A stretch of DNA of 35,415 nt from an uncultured Chthoniobacterales bacterium (GTDB lineage Bacteria; Verrucomicrobiota; Verrucomicrobiia; Chthoniobacterales; CALDSX01), in contig CALDSX010000002.1 in assembly GCA_937924445.1 (NCBI GenBank), forward strand, positions 1-35,415, read 5' to 3'. This document shows positions 8,082 to 16,455 of this stretch, piece by piece. The stretch's first letter is position 1. Every line of letters begins with the position of its first letter. The notes under the pieces were generated by a model. The model saw only the letters and a program-made list of their open reading frames with translations, did no database searches and was not told the DNA's origin. The position numbers and the translations under genes were made by a program.

Positions 8082-8854
8082 TGAGTGGGATGACTTCGGG
8101 ATTAGGAGTCGTGGCGTTGGCGTTGCTGCCCTGGACTTCTGTTTTGGCCTCAGGTCCGCGGCAAATGGTTGTCTCTGTAGCCCCCGATTGGAACTCGCAA
8201 AGGGGACATCTGCGTCTGTTCGATCTGTCTGAAGAGGGGCGCTGGATCCCGGTCTCTCCACACATCCCGGTTTTGTTCGGCAAAAATGGTCTCGCCTGGG
8301 GGCGTGGGATTATGTCTGGCCGTGTGCCTCCTCTTTTCAAAACGGAGGGTGACGGACGTTCTCCAGCCGGGATGTTCCGTATAGGAAAAATTTATACTGC
8401 TGACGCCTCACTCCCAATCGGGGCAAATTATCCTTTTGTGCGTATCGGAGAGAGGGATGCCTGGATAGACGATGTCGAGCATCCTCTCTACAATCAACAT
8501 GTCGTTATTCAAGACCCGCACAATCCACCGCCCTGGTTCGAAAAACAGCGGATGAAGACCGGCGATTTTGCTTACCGCTGGCTTGTGGAAATACGCCACA
8601 ACCGCGACCCAATCGTTAGGGGTGCCGGGAGTGCGATATTTTTTCATATTCGCCGTGGCGAAACCCGTCCGACTCATGGTTGCACCACAATGGCGGAGGA
8701 AGATTTGGCTGCCATGATCCGGTGGCTACGCCCAGAGGCGACACCTGTTTATGTTCTGTTGCCGGTGCGCGAATATCAGGCGTTATGGCGCAAATGGCAA
8801 CTGCCCCCTCCTGACCTCGTCATTCCGGCCCGCAACGCTATGACCGCACGATGA
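8081..8854 (+). CDS. Exported L,D-transpeptidase/YkuD-type catalytic domain protein
   Basis: The product is 257 residues from ATG 8081. A hydrophobic N-terminus (about 8-24, ending VLASG) looks like a signal peptide. The catalytic signature is H189 followed by RPTHGCTTM with C201, the YkuD HX(n)HGC pattern. The upstream KTEGDGRSPAGMFRIG is the typical beta-strand region of the COG3786 branch. Such enzymes cross-link peptidoglycan by 3-3 bonds, attach proteins to it, or act as carboxypeptidases in the periplasm. A GTG at 8078 is a possible but less likely start. The next gene is convergent. Confidence 0.9.
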   Translation: MSGMTSGLGVVALALLPWTSVLASGPRQMVVSVAPDWNSQRGHLRLFDLSEEGRWIPVSPHIPVLFGKNGLAWGRGIMSGRVPPLFKTEGDGRSPAGMFRIGKIYTADASLPIGANYPFVRIGERDAWIDDVEHPLYNQHVVIQDPHNPPPWFEKQRMKTGDFAYRWLVEIRHNRDPIVRGAGSAIFFHIRRGETRPTHGCTTMAEEDLAAMIRWLRPEATPVYVLLPVREYQALWRKWQLPPPDLVIPARNAMTAR

Positions 8855-8933
8855 GGCTCTGGAGCGGGATTTCGTAAAAAGACTCTCTAAGCCGCTCTGC
8901 TACCAGATGATTTTCCGTGTCGCTAAATACTAA

Positions 8934-9824
8934 TTAGCGCTGGGTGCCAGAGCCAAAATGACTTGATGTCGTCAAGCACTGGACAAGCCACTCTGCAAGA
9001 TCAGCAAGAAATTCAGATCTGCAGATGTCATTTTGCGGTTCGTGACGGATACCAGGCAGAAGGATAAAGCGACTTTTTACCGAACCAAGCCTCGAGACAA
9101 ATTGCTCCGAAGCCACAGGACATGTGACAGAATCATCTCCACCGTGCCAGACAGCAACCGGCAACCGTAGATCAGACGCGTGCTCGTAGACCCGTTCACC
9201 ATTCTCAATAGCTCCAAGATAAAGACGGGCACTGATCCATCCGTGCGTCAGCCGCTCGGGATCTATTCGATCGAGGTGTTCTGGATCCATAGATAATTGT
9301 TCCCATCGAAGACCCGTTTTTTGGCGCAATCCCGGGGCAAAGCGAGATAACAGGCGCAGCGTGAGTTGCTGAAATCGGGAAGGTTGAATGCGTAATCGAA
9401 ACCAAGGGGCCACAAGGGCGGCGCACTGCCAGTGTGTTTCCGCCATTTCGAGTAGGTGCGCCACAGCAATCTGGCCACCAAAGCTGAAGGCGAGCAGTCC
9501 GCTTGGAAGGCGAGGATCGAGCACAGCAGACATGGCGGCCACATCTCGGATGAAAAGACGGAAGTCAGGCACATCACCACGTCGGCCTCCAGATCGCCCG
9601 TGGCCGCGCAGGTCAAGCATTGCTCCAGCTAATCCCCTCGAGGCGAGCGCCGCAGCGACGTGGATGTGACGACCTATGTGGTCGCCCAAACCATGAATTA
9701 GAAGGATCTGCCCGAGGGGTGCTTCTGCGTGCGGAAGCCAGCGAGCCCCCCGGAGAGTTAGTCCATCAGAAGTGTGAATGTGGATTTCCTGAAAAGCCGG
9801 ACAGACGTCGACGTCAGAATTCAT
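8934..9824 (-). CDS. Alpha/beta hydrolase, monoacylglycerol-lipase-like (Hydrolase_4)
   Basis: The product is 296 residues. The fold signature is clear: oxyanion loop HGLGDH (44-49), DLRGHGRSGG (71-80), nucleophile elbow AFSFGG with S114, acid in HGGDD (D230 or D231) and H261 in GIRHEP. The elbow has alanine in place of the first glycine of GxSxG, which the family tolerates. No signal peptide is seen. Its start overlaps the stop of the DUF4388 gene by four bases (ATGA at 9824-9821), so the two are translationally coupled. The substrate is unknown; a lipid or other ester is most likely. Confidence 0.88.
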   Translation of the reverse strand: MNSDVDVCPAFQEIHIHTSDGLTLRGARWLPHAEAPLGQILLIHGLGDHIGRHIHVAAALASRGLAGAMLDLRGHGRSGGRRGDVPDFRLFIRDVAAMSAVLDPRLPSGLLAFSFGGQIAVAHLLEMAETHWQCAALVAPWFRLRIQPSRFQQLTLRLLSRFAPGLRQKTGLRWEQLSMDPEHLDRIDPERLTHGWISARLYLGAIENGERVYEHASDLRLPVAVWHGGDDSVTCPVASEQFVSRLGSVKSRFILLPGIRHEPQNDICRSEFLADLAEWLVQCLTTSSHFGSGTQR

Positions 9825-10612
9825 GGTCCGACGGGTGACTTCGTTTCAGGGAAAGGTTTGTTTACCGGCTGGCGCGTGAGTTTGGGAATGATCTTTTGTT
9901 CAGAGCTTCCGATAAGCTGGGTGCCGGGCTTGCGGGGAGGCTCGTCAGTAGGTTGGGGGCTGGGCTTCCCAATCGTGCCGTCTGCTTTACGCACCCTGAT
10001 GGCTGTGATGCTCTTGGCATCGAGGGCTTTGTCGAGACGCGACCAGAGTGCGTCGCGGCTGAGCGGCGCTATGGCGCCTGCTTCCAGCAAAGAAGCGATG
10101 TGATGTCTGACCTGTTCGACTGAAATCTGGAGATACTCCGCCAACTTTTCGGCACTTGAGCCATATCGGAACATCTCGGCTGACTCTTCAACGAAAAAAT
10201 TCAAGAGCGGGTCAGGGTATTCGGCCATTCTAGGATTGCCAGTCGAACGAAAGACTTGCGCAGCGTCAGGAAAGCTTTCGATGCGCGAGAGGATCTCGTC
10301 GCTGCGTGAGACAACCTCTAGCGCGAGACCCTGAGCAGGAAGCTTGCAGCGATACTGCAATCGCTCAGATGGGGATTGCTCAAATTCAAAATGCCCCTTC
10401 GACATAATTGTTACAGCTATGAGTTTCTCGAGAACACCCTCCTCTCGACGAATGATTTGTTCCGCAACCACGCAGGCGCAGAGGTTGCCCTTGAAAACAT
10501 GTAGATCCATTCGTCCTATAAGCGGCAGAGCGTCAAGGTGAAGAATCCCGTTTTTACTGGAAAGAACACCCAGAAGTTCCGGGAGGGGTATTTCTGAAAG
10601 GTTGCCTTGCAT
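9821..10612 (-). CDS. DUF4388 (PATAN-type) protein
   Basis: The product is 263 residues. The opening MQGNLSEIPLPELLGVLSSK, followed by a GILHLD strand and an HVFKGNLCAC strand, is the standard start of DUF4388/PATAN domains, which occur in bacterial signalling proteins and are thought to mediate protein interaction. A middle segment (about 135-205) looks helical with a winged-helix flavour (EYLQISVEQVRHHIASLLEA). The last 50 residues are Pro/Lys-rich and probably disordered. No enzyme motif is visible. It lies 53 bases after the TPR gene and overlaps the hydrolase gene. Confidence 0.85.
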   Translation of the reverse strand: MQGNLSEIPLPELLGVLSSKNGILHLDALPLIGRMDLHVFKGNLCACVVAEQIIRREEGVLEKLIAVTIMSKGHFEFEQSPSERLQYRCKLPAQGLALEVVSRSDEILSRIESFPDAAQVFRSTGNPRMAEYPDPLLNFFVEESAEMFRYGSSAEKLAEYLQISVEQVRHHIASLLEAGAIAPLSRDALWSRLDKALDAKSITAIRVRKADGTIGKPSPQPTDEPPRKPGTQLIGSSEQKIIPKLTRQPVNKPFPETKSPVGP

Positions 10613-10665
10613 AGAAATTGTCTCTGGGGTTGTAAAAATCAGTTAGGCATCGCAGTGCAACACAT

Positions 10666-12504
10666 TTATTGAGAATTCGTGGCGGGAGACGATGTGTTTG
10701 AGGTGAGGCGTTTCTTTTCTCGTTCAATCTTCTCAGCGATCTCGTTTTTAGACGGATTACTTTCGAGCGCGAGTGTCCAGTAATGAATCGCCTCGGCAAC
10801 GTTTCCCATAGCCAGATGCACATCACCAATATGATCGCGGATTACGGCAAGAAATTCAGCCCTCGCTTCTGGATAATCGGTAGGAGCGGCAGCTTCAGCT
10901 TTGAGCAGGTAGGAAAGCGCCTCCTTATATTCGCCTTTTTTGTAGTGATACCAGCCCAGGCTATCGAGGAAAGATCCACTCTCGGGCTCTAGCTCAACGG
11001 CGCGACGGATGAGCTCTCCCGCTTCGTCGAGATTTATTCCAAGTTCAAGCCACATGTAGCCGAGATCGTTGTAGGGCCCAGCCGCATTAGCGGGATCGGC
11101 TTCGATCGCTTTTTTATAATACTCCGCTGCAAGATCGAATTCTCCCGCTTTGTGGGCAAGACCACCGGCGAAATAGCTGGCGGACTGGGTGTTCAGAGAA
11201 CCCTGTCCCTCATTGCTAGCGTCCACAACTGAGCGCGCGATTGAAAGTGCTTCCACATGTCGCCCCGCTAAGGAGAGCGTGATAGCAAGCTCAATTTGCA
11301 CCTCTGGTAATTCCGGCAACGCTTTCATTGAGCTGTCAAGGATTTGAGCGGCGCGGTCATGTCGGCCTAACTGCCTCATTACTCGCGCAGCTTTGATGTA
11401 GCTTAACGGATCCGTGGGTGTGAGGGCGATGGTTTTCTCAAAAGCAGTTGCGGCTTTTTCAATTTCGCCATTTTTTTGATAAAGATCGGCCAACAACTCG
11501 AAGATTCCTGCGCGGGAGGGGTCAATCCGTGCAAGTTCTTCGAGCGGACCGATAGCGGCCGTATCTTGACCGATTCCGAGGAGAATGCGTGCCAGCCTTT
11601 CTCGAGGAGCCGCTTCGGCGGGAGCAATCTCAGCCGACTTAGTGTAAGCAGTGACGGCTTCCTCTTTGTTACCCAAAGCCGCAAGCAAATCGCCTCCCTC
11701 GATGAGGGCATTAAAGTCGTGCTCCGCGAGTTGAATTCCTCTGCGTACCCACTTCAGGGAACGCTCGGCAGTGTCTGCAGGTAAATCGGCACTGGTGCTT
11801 ACCGAAGCCGATGCCGATCCTTGTGAGCGGGCTATTGTTTTCACGAGCTGAAACCAGAGATAAGGGTTTTTCGAATTGCCACGCTCGGTATTAGTAATCA
11901 GCGCAGCGGCTTTTGCCGGAGTGCGATCAGCAAGGTAGAGGCTGTGGAGCGAAGAAAATGCTTCAGGACTGTCTGGGTTAGAGCGTTGTGCTTGTTCGGC
12001 GTATTCGATCGCAAGTTTACGGTTTTTGAGGATGCGCCAGTAAATGTCAGAGATCGTGAGAAGGATTCGTGGATCGCCTGGTTTGGCAGCATGAGCATTT
12101 TTGAGGACATCAAGAGCTGCCGATGTTGAGCCTTGGCGCAGATAAGCATGGGCGACTTTGAGAGCAAGTCCGATTTGACCCGGTTCGAGGTCGAGGGTGA
12201 TTTGATAGTTTGCCAAAGCAGCAACGGAATCACCGTTCTGCTCAAAGTGCAGGGCAGCCATCAGGAACTCGACTGCTTTGGCGCGTTTTTCGTTTTCGGA
12301 CGAGAGGCGCGCGGGAGGAGGCATTACACTTGACCCAATCGAAAATTCGTCCTCCTCGGTTACCTGAAAAGGTATTTGAACTTCACGCGGCAATTCTGCC
12401 GGTGATGCGGTGGCAAATCCACGGGGGCCGAAGCCGGTAAAAAAAAGCACCAGTGCGATGAAATAAAGAGCGTTCCCCGCACTGAACAAACTTTTCGCTG
12501 GCAC
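10666..12504 (-). CDS. Exported or membrane-anchored TPR-repeat protein
   Basis: From GTG 12504 the product is 612 residues. The N-terminus is a basic-then-hydrophobic signal (FSAGNALYFIALVLFFTGF). Many tetratricopeptide repeats then run from about residue 70 to the end, with patterns such as AATAFEKTIALTPTDPLSY and AAEYYKKAIEADPANAAGPY. A scaffold or assembly role at the envelope is likely, with no catalytic motif. The frame is open to an ATG at 12630 (654 residues). However, that ATG abuts a perfect hairpin, and the extra 42 codons contain two further palindromes and would bury the signal peptide inside the protein, so I prefer the downstream start. Confidence 0.85.
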   Translation of the reverse strand: MPAKSLFSAGNALYFIALVLFFTGFGPRGFATASPAELPREVQIPFQVTEEDEFSIGSSVMPPPARLSSENEKRAKAVEFLMAALHFEQNGDSVAALANYQITLDLEPGQIGLALKVAHAYLRQGSTSAALDVLKNAHAAKPGDPRILLTISDIYWRILKNRKLAIEYAEQAQRSNPDSPEAFSSLHSLYLADRTPAKAAALITNTERGNSKNPYLWFQLVKTIARSQGSASASVSTSADLPADTAERSLKWVRRGIQLAEHDFNALIEGGDLLAALGNKEEAVTAYTKSAEIAPAEAAPRERLARILLGIGQDTAAIGPLEELARIDPSRAGIFELLADLYQKNGEIEKAATAFEKTIALTPTDPLSYIKAARVMRQLGRHDRAAQILDSSMKALPELPEVQIELAITLSLAGRHVEALSIARSVVDASNEGQGSLNTQSASYFAGGLAHKAGEFDLAAEYYKKAIEADPANAAGPYNDLGYMWLELGINLDEAGELIRRAVELEPESGSFLDSLGWYHYKKGEYKEALSYLLKAEAAAPTDYPEARAEFLAVIRDHIGDVHLAMGNVAEAIHYWTLALESNPSKNEIAEKIEREKKRLTSNTSSPATNSQ

Positions 12505-12553
12505 GAAGTGGGAGATCCCGGCTTTTGCGTAAATTCGCCCCAAGAGGGTTCGC

Positions 12554-12652
12554 TTGTGTGTGAACGTCGCACACAAAGCTCCCGTGGAACGCGGGGACAG
12601 GTCCCCTGACTCGACCTGTGTCAATCGCATGTCCTAACCTAACGGTTAGGAC
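12554..12652. repeat. Cluster of three inverted repeats
   Basis: Between the AURKAIP1/COX24-like gene and the TPR gene are TTGTGTG/CACACAA (about 12554-12577), GGGGAC-AG-GTCCCC (12593-12606) and GTCCTAACC-TAAC-GGTTAGGAC (12631-12652, perfect 9-bp stem, 4-base loop). The last one overlaps the stop codon of the upstream gene. It may attenuate or stabilise the transcript, or be a REP-like element. No U-tract is present. Confidence 0.7.
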
Positions 12653-12750
12653 TTGTAACGCAACCTCTTCTTGTGGCGGTTTAGTTTCATGCGTTTGCGG
12701 CGCTTATGTTTTGCGATTTTGGCCTTACGCCGTTTTTTGAGCGATCCCAT
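12646..12750 (-). CDS. AURKAIP1/COX24-domain small basic protein
   Basis: The product is 34 residues, MGSLKKRRKAKIAKHKRRKR followed by MKLNRHKKRLRYKS. This very basic sequence matches the AURKAIP1/COX24 family, tiny proteins found in Bacteroidetes and PVC bacteria and related to a mitochondrial small-subunit ribosomal protein (mS38), so a ribosome-associated role is likely. The frame is open upstream to 12861, but the added residues are not family-like, so ATG 12750 is chosen. It lies 121 bases after hisG. Confidence 0.82.
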   Translation of the reverse strand: MGSLKKRRKAKIAKHKRRKRMKLNRHKKRLRYKS

Positions 12751-12871
12751 AGGGGGCGATTCGTTGGTCGGATGGTTTCCTGGTTGAGAGTTATGGTTGT
12801 CCGATAAGCGTATGTAGAAGGCTACAGACGCTGAAAATGACGGGAAGAGTAAAGCTAACACACTTCACGAT

Positions 12872-13756
12872 TTAGTAAACTACTTTATTTAACGGATATT
12901 CGATTATGCCCTCTGCGCCCACCTGCTTGAGGATGGGAATGATTTCGCGAACAATCCGCTCCTCGATTACTGTTTCAACAGCCAGCCAGTCTGAACGGGC
13001 AAGCTGCGAAACGGTCGGGTTTCTTAGCGCGGGAAGCTTGTCAAGGAGTTCCTCCAGGCGACCGGCGGGCAGATTCATCTTGAGGCCAACGAGGTCGCGT
13101 GCATTGAGTGCGCCCTGCAAAAGTGTCTTTAGCCCAAAAATTTTCTGGGCCTTCCATGAATCCTTCAACACCCCAATTCTTGCGATCAACTGGGGATATG
13201 ATTCCATTATTGTGTCGATGATGCGCAATTTATTGGCGCGAAGCGAGGAACCGGTTTCGGTGATATCCACGATGGCGTCCACAAGATCGGGTACCTTGAC
13301 TTCGGTGGCACCCCAGGAGAATTCGACATGCGCATCGATCCCTTTTTCCTCAAGATATCGGCGGGTCAGCCCCACCGCTTCAGTGGCTATGCGCTTTCCC
13401 TGAAGATCAGCAGGGCTACAGATAGGCGAATTTTCAGGCACAACCAAAACCCAACGCGTCGGTTTCGAAGTGGCCTTGTTGTATTTCAAATCGCAGATGA
13501 TCTCCACCTCAGAACCGTTTTCGGCTATCCAGTCCTTCCCCGTTATACCACAGTCAAGAAAACCTTCTGCGACATAACGACTTATCTCCTGAGCCCGAAG
13601 TAAGCTTATGGCGATTTCAGGATCGTCTGTCGAAGGTTTGTAAGAACGGCTTGAGACTGTGATTTGAAAGCCAGCCTTTTGGAAGAGATCCACCGTGGCA
13701 GTTTGCAAACTGCCGCTTGGGAGTCCGATTTTCAGGATGCGTGAGGGATCTGTCAT
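12872..13756 (-). CDS. hisG: ATP phosphoribosyltransferase, long form
   Basis: The product is 294 residues. HisG makes the first step of histidine synthesis, joining ATP and [14 protein letters not shown] opens the domain, DCGITGKDW follows, and the PRPP-loop region reads [13 protein letters not shown]. The C-terminal third (about 215-294) is the regulatory domain of the long, homohexameric form, which does not need HisZ and is usually feedback-inhibited by histidine. ATG 13756 is chosen over the in-frame TTG at 13777. It is the fifth gene of a same-strand run beginning at bamA and is not next to other his genes. Confidence 0.95.
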   Translation of the reverse strand: MTDPSRILKIGLPSGSLQTATVDLFQKAGFQITVSSRSYKPSTDDPEIAISLLRAQEISRYVAEGFLDCGITGKDWIAENGSEVEIICDLKYNKATSKPTRWVLVVPENSPICSPADLQGKRIATEAVGLTRRYLEEKGIDAHVEFSWGATEVKVPDLVDAIVDITETGSSLRANKLRIIDTIMESYPQLIARIGVLKDSWKAQKIFGLKTLLQGALNARDLVGLKMNLPAGRLEELLDKLPALRNPTVSQLARSDWLAVETVIEERIVREIIPILKQVGAEGIIEYPLNKVVY

Positions 13757-13780
13757 AAAGAAGTCTGCTCTCTCCAATGC

Positions 13781-14698
13781 TTAAGCCGACTTTGTTGTTG
13801 GGTTGTAAAGGCCCAGACTATCGTAAATGCGGCGCGTTGCGGTGGATTTGTTGAGTGTGTAAAAATGTATGCCTTTAACGTGATGATTAAGTAAATCGAG
13901 GCACTGCTCTGCGGCGTAGTGTATTCCTACCTGTTCAATTTTTGAGGGATCGCCTCCGCAGCGGTCGATGGCGCGGAGGAGCTTGGCAGGAAACCTCGCA
14001 CCTGCGGCAAGTTCCGCCATGCGCTTCATACCCGCAAGAGATGTTACTGGCATAATGCCGGCGATCACTGGAACAGTGATACCGGCAAGGTCACACCTCT
14101 CTTGAAAATCGAGGAAGTCGTGGTTATCAAAAAATAGTTGCGTCACAATGTAATCGGCTCCTGCATCCACTTTGGCTTTAAGATAATCCATCTCGAGCAG
14201 GCGATTCGGGGTGGCTGGATGTCCCTCTGGAAAGCCTGCGACACCAATTCCGAATCCACGACGATCGGGATGAACTCCAGAGTCATTAAACTTGCGGATA
14301 AAACGGACAAGATCGGCCGCGTAACGAAAAGCATCTTTATCCCGATTATACCCCGCGAGTTCTCTGGGTGGATCCCCGCCAAGTGCAAGAATGTTACTAA
14401 CACCGACTTCAGCGTAGGCACTAAGAATCGTTCTGATTTCATATTCAGAATGACAAACACAAGTCAAATGCGGAATAGGATCCAATCCGGCATTCGATTT
14501 CAATCGCAGCACCAGGTCATGCGTCAGTTCGCGGGTCGTTCCCCCCGCGCCATAAGTGACGCTTACAAAAGAGGGTCTGTAAGGCTTTAATTTCGTAATG
14601 GTCTCGAAAAGTTCCTCCGATGCGGCAGATGTTTTCGGGGGGAAAAACTCGAAAGAGTAGGTGGTGGTATCCCTCTCAAAAATGTCAGCAATGTGCAT
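13781..14698 (-). CDS. metF: 5,10-methylenetetrahydrofolate reductase
   Basis: The product is 305 residues, normal for bacterial MetF. It reduces methylene-THF to methyl-THF for methionine synthesis using FAD. YSFEFFPPKT at the N-terminus, VSVTYGAGG, HLTCVCH, ILALGGDPP, GVAGFPEGHP and DYIVTQLFFD are family landmarks in order. The frame is open upstream to 14857, but that part overlaps lpxD and is not conserved; MHIADIFERDTTTYSFEFF gives the family-like start at 14698. Confidence 0.96.
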   Translation of the reverse strand: MHIADIFERDTTTYSFEFFPPKTSAASEELFETITKLKPYRPSFVSVTYGAGGTTRELTHDLVLRLKSNAGLDPIPHLTCVCHSEYEIRTILSAYAEVGVSNILALGGDPPRELAGYNRDKDAFRYAADLVRFIRKFNDSGVHPDRRGFGIGVAGFPEGHPATPNRLLEMDYLKAKVDAGADYIVTQLFFDNHDFLDFQERCDLAGITVPVIAGIMPVTSLAGMKRMAELAAGARFPAKLLRAIDRCGGDPSKIEQVGIHYAAEQCLDLLNHHVKGIHFYTLNKSTATRRIYDSLGLYNPTTKSA

Positions 14699-14741
14699 GG
14701 TACGGTGAATAAAGGACTTTGTGCCGCTGAGGGAAGATCGC

Positions 14742-15809
14742 TCAGCGCAAGCCGAGCTTTGTCTCCAGGACCTTAACCCGTTCATACAGACGCCCGAGAA
14801 GACCGATATGAGCGAGTTTACGCTTCGCCTCACGCATTGGTTCAGCGGGACTTCCAAACAAGATCACTCCGTCGGGAACGTTTTTAGAAACACCGCTTTG
14901 AGCTCCAACCATCACTCTGTTTCCGATTGAAAGGTGCCCGGCCACACCGACCTGCCCCCCCAGAGTGACAAAATCGCCAAGTCGCGTGCTGCCAGCGATC
15001 ATTGCGCCTGCGACAAGAATACATCCGCGCCCGATGACTACGTTGTGTGCGATTTGAACAAGATTATCTATTTTAGTCCCATCACCAATCCGAGTGTTTC
15101 CAAACCGCGCGCGGTCAATAGTGCTATTTGCGCCGATCTCAACGTCGTTGCCGATAATCACACCCCCGCTCTGTCGGATTTTAACATGTCGTCCGTCATT
15201 AAATTCGTAGCCAAAGCCATCCGCACCAATCACACAACCGCAATGGAGAATCACGCGATCACCCAGGACACAACGCTCACGCACCGTTACACTGGGGTAA
15301 AGAGTACAATCCTCACCCAACCGGGAATTTTCGCCTATATAAGTGTTTGCGCCGATGACAGAGCGCTTCCCTATGATTGCTCCGCGACTGACAACCGCAA
15401 AAGGCCCAATCGAAACAGAGGGATCAATCATCGCGCCGGAGTCCACAACTGCGGAGGGATGCACTCCTGGCGCAGGAGGGAGCGCCGGAGGTGTCAACGC
15501 TTCCGAGATGTAAGCGAAAGCGAGCGAGGGGTTTTCATGTCGTATTACAGGAACGTGAAGACGCTCCGAAAATTCAGATGGCACAATAACCGCTGCTGCT
15601 GCCGTTTTCTGTGCCGCACGCAAATACTTTGGGTTGCTGAAGAAAGAGAGGTCGCCAGGAACAGCATCCTCTAGAGAAGCAAGGCCGGAGATTTGAACGG
15701 AGACAGCTTCAGGCGGATCGGGAGGCGGCATCTTATCTCCACCCATTCGGCTGGCAAGATCAAGAATCTCTCCCAGGCTCAGAGGGAAACGCACCGCAGT
15801 CTCTTCCAT
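14742..15809 (-). CDS. lpxD: UDP-3-O-acylglucosamine N-acyltransferase
   Basis: The product is 355 residues. LpxD adds the second acyl chain in lipid A synthesis, so the cell makes lipid A-type LPS. The N-terminal substrate domain is followed by left-handed beta-helix hexapeptide repeats (about 120-310, many I-G-x units). The catalytic histidine is in VQIAHNVVIG (about H255; H239 in E. coli). The C-terminal helix ends KVLETKLGLR. ATG 15809 is chosen over GTG 15827; it lies 4 bases after the skp stop. Order bamA-skp-lpxD is the classic envelope cluster. Confidence 0.96.
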   Translation of the reverse strand: MEETAVRFPLSLGEILDLASRMGGDKMPPPDPPEAVSVQISGLASLEDAVPGDLSFFSNPKYLRAAQKTAAAAVIVPSEFSERLHVPVIRHENPSLAFAYISEALTPPALPPAPGVHPSAVVDSGAMIDPSVSIGPFAVVSRGAIIGKRSVIGANTYIGENSRLGEDCTLYPSVTVRERCVLGDRVILHCGCVIGADGFGYEFNDGRHVKIRQSGGVIIGNDVEIGANSTIDRARFGNTRIGDGTKIDNLVQIAHNVVIGRGCILVAGAMIAGSTRLGDFVTLGGQVGVAGHLSIGNRVMVGAQSGVSKNVPDGVILFGSPAEPMREAKRKLAHIGLLGRLYERVKVLETKLGLR

Positions 15810-15813
15810 CCTG

Positions 15814-16395
15814 TCAATTTCCCCCACCTTTGTTCAGGTATCCGATAATTTCATCCGAAATGTCGTAGCTCGCTTTGGAAAAGATAACGGTCGGAAGAGC
15901 GTTCATGTTGCGCCCTGAGATGTCAAAGACAAAGTCGTAACCGTCTGCACGCGCCCGATCATTCACCGCCTTGATGATTTCTTCAACGATACCGTTGCGC
16001 ATACGCATAGCTTGTTGTTCAAACTGCCGACGTCGGGTGTCTCGAAAATCGGCGATTTCACGTTCGAGATTGCGAGCTTCGGCAACTTTTTCAGAATAAA
16101 GACGCTCTTTCTCCGCGCGAGCCTCGTCTGAGACCGATGTGTTTTTGCGCTCGACATCGAGTTTGCGGATGAGGTCCTGCACGGCATTCAAGGATTCAGC
16201 GCGGGCGTTGATCTCATCTTGCGCTTTTTTCTCAGCCTCTCTCAGACGTTGCGATGCATCTTTAGATTTGTTGTAGGAGTCGAACACTTTGGTGAGGTTG
16301 ACTGTTGCCACCTTTAATTGGGCGCGCGCGGGTTGAGGGCAGGCATACACGAAAACCAATGCCACACATGCAGTAAAAAACGGGGATGTTCTCAT
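15814..16395 (-). CDS. skp: OmpH/Skp-like periplasmic chaperone
   Basis: The product is 193 residues. A signal peptide ends at about residue 25 (PARAQ). KVATVNLTKVFDSYNKSKDA is the conserved N-terminal strand of Skp. A long charged coiled coil (about 45-140) forms the tentacle, and the C-terminal DGYDFVFDISG returns to the body. Skp holds unfolded outer-membrane proteins for the Bam complex. It sits between bamA (60 bases upstream) and lpxD. Confidence 0.93.
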   Translation of the reverse strand: MRTSPFFTACVALVFVYACPQPARAQLKVATVNLTKVFDSYNKSKDASQRLREAEKKAQDEINARAESLNAVQDLIRKLDVERKNTSVSDEARAEKERLYSEKVAEARNLEREIADFRDTRRRQFEQQAMRMRNGIVEEIIKAVNDRARADGYDFVFDISGRNMNALPTVIFSKASYDISDEIIGYLNKGGGN

Positions 16396-16455
16396 AGTGT
16401 CAGAAATAGGAAAAAGAAAGGAATTCAGGAATAAATTTTTTGAAGGGTTTCGACT

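Noticed and set aside
8915-8940. Short hairpin between convergent genes (CGCTAA/TTAGCG)
   Set aside because: The stem is only about 6 bp with no U-tract, too weak to call a terminator.
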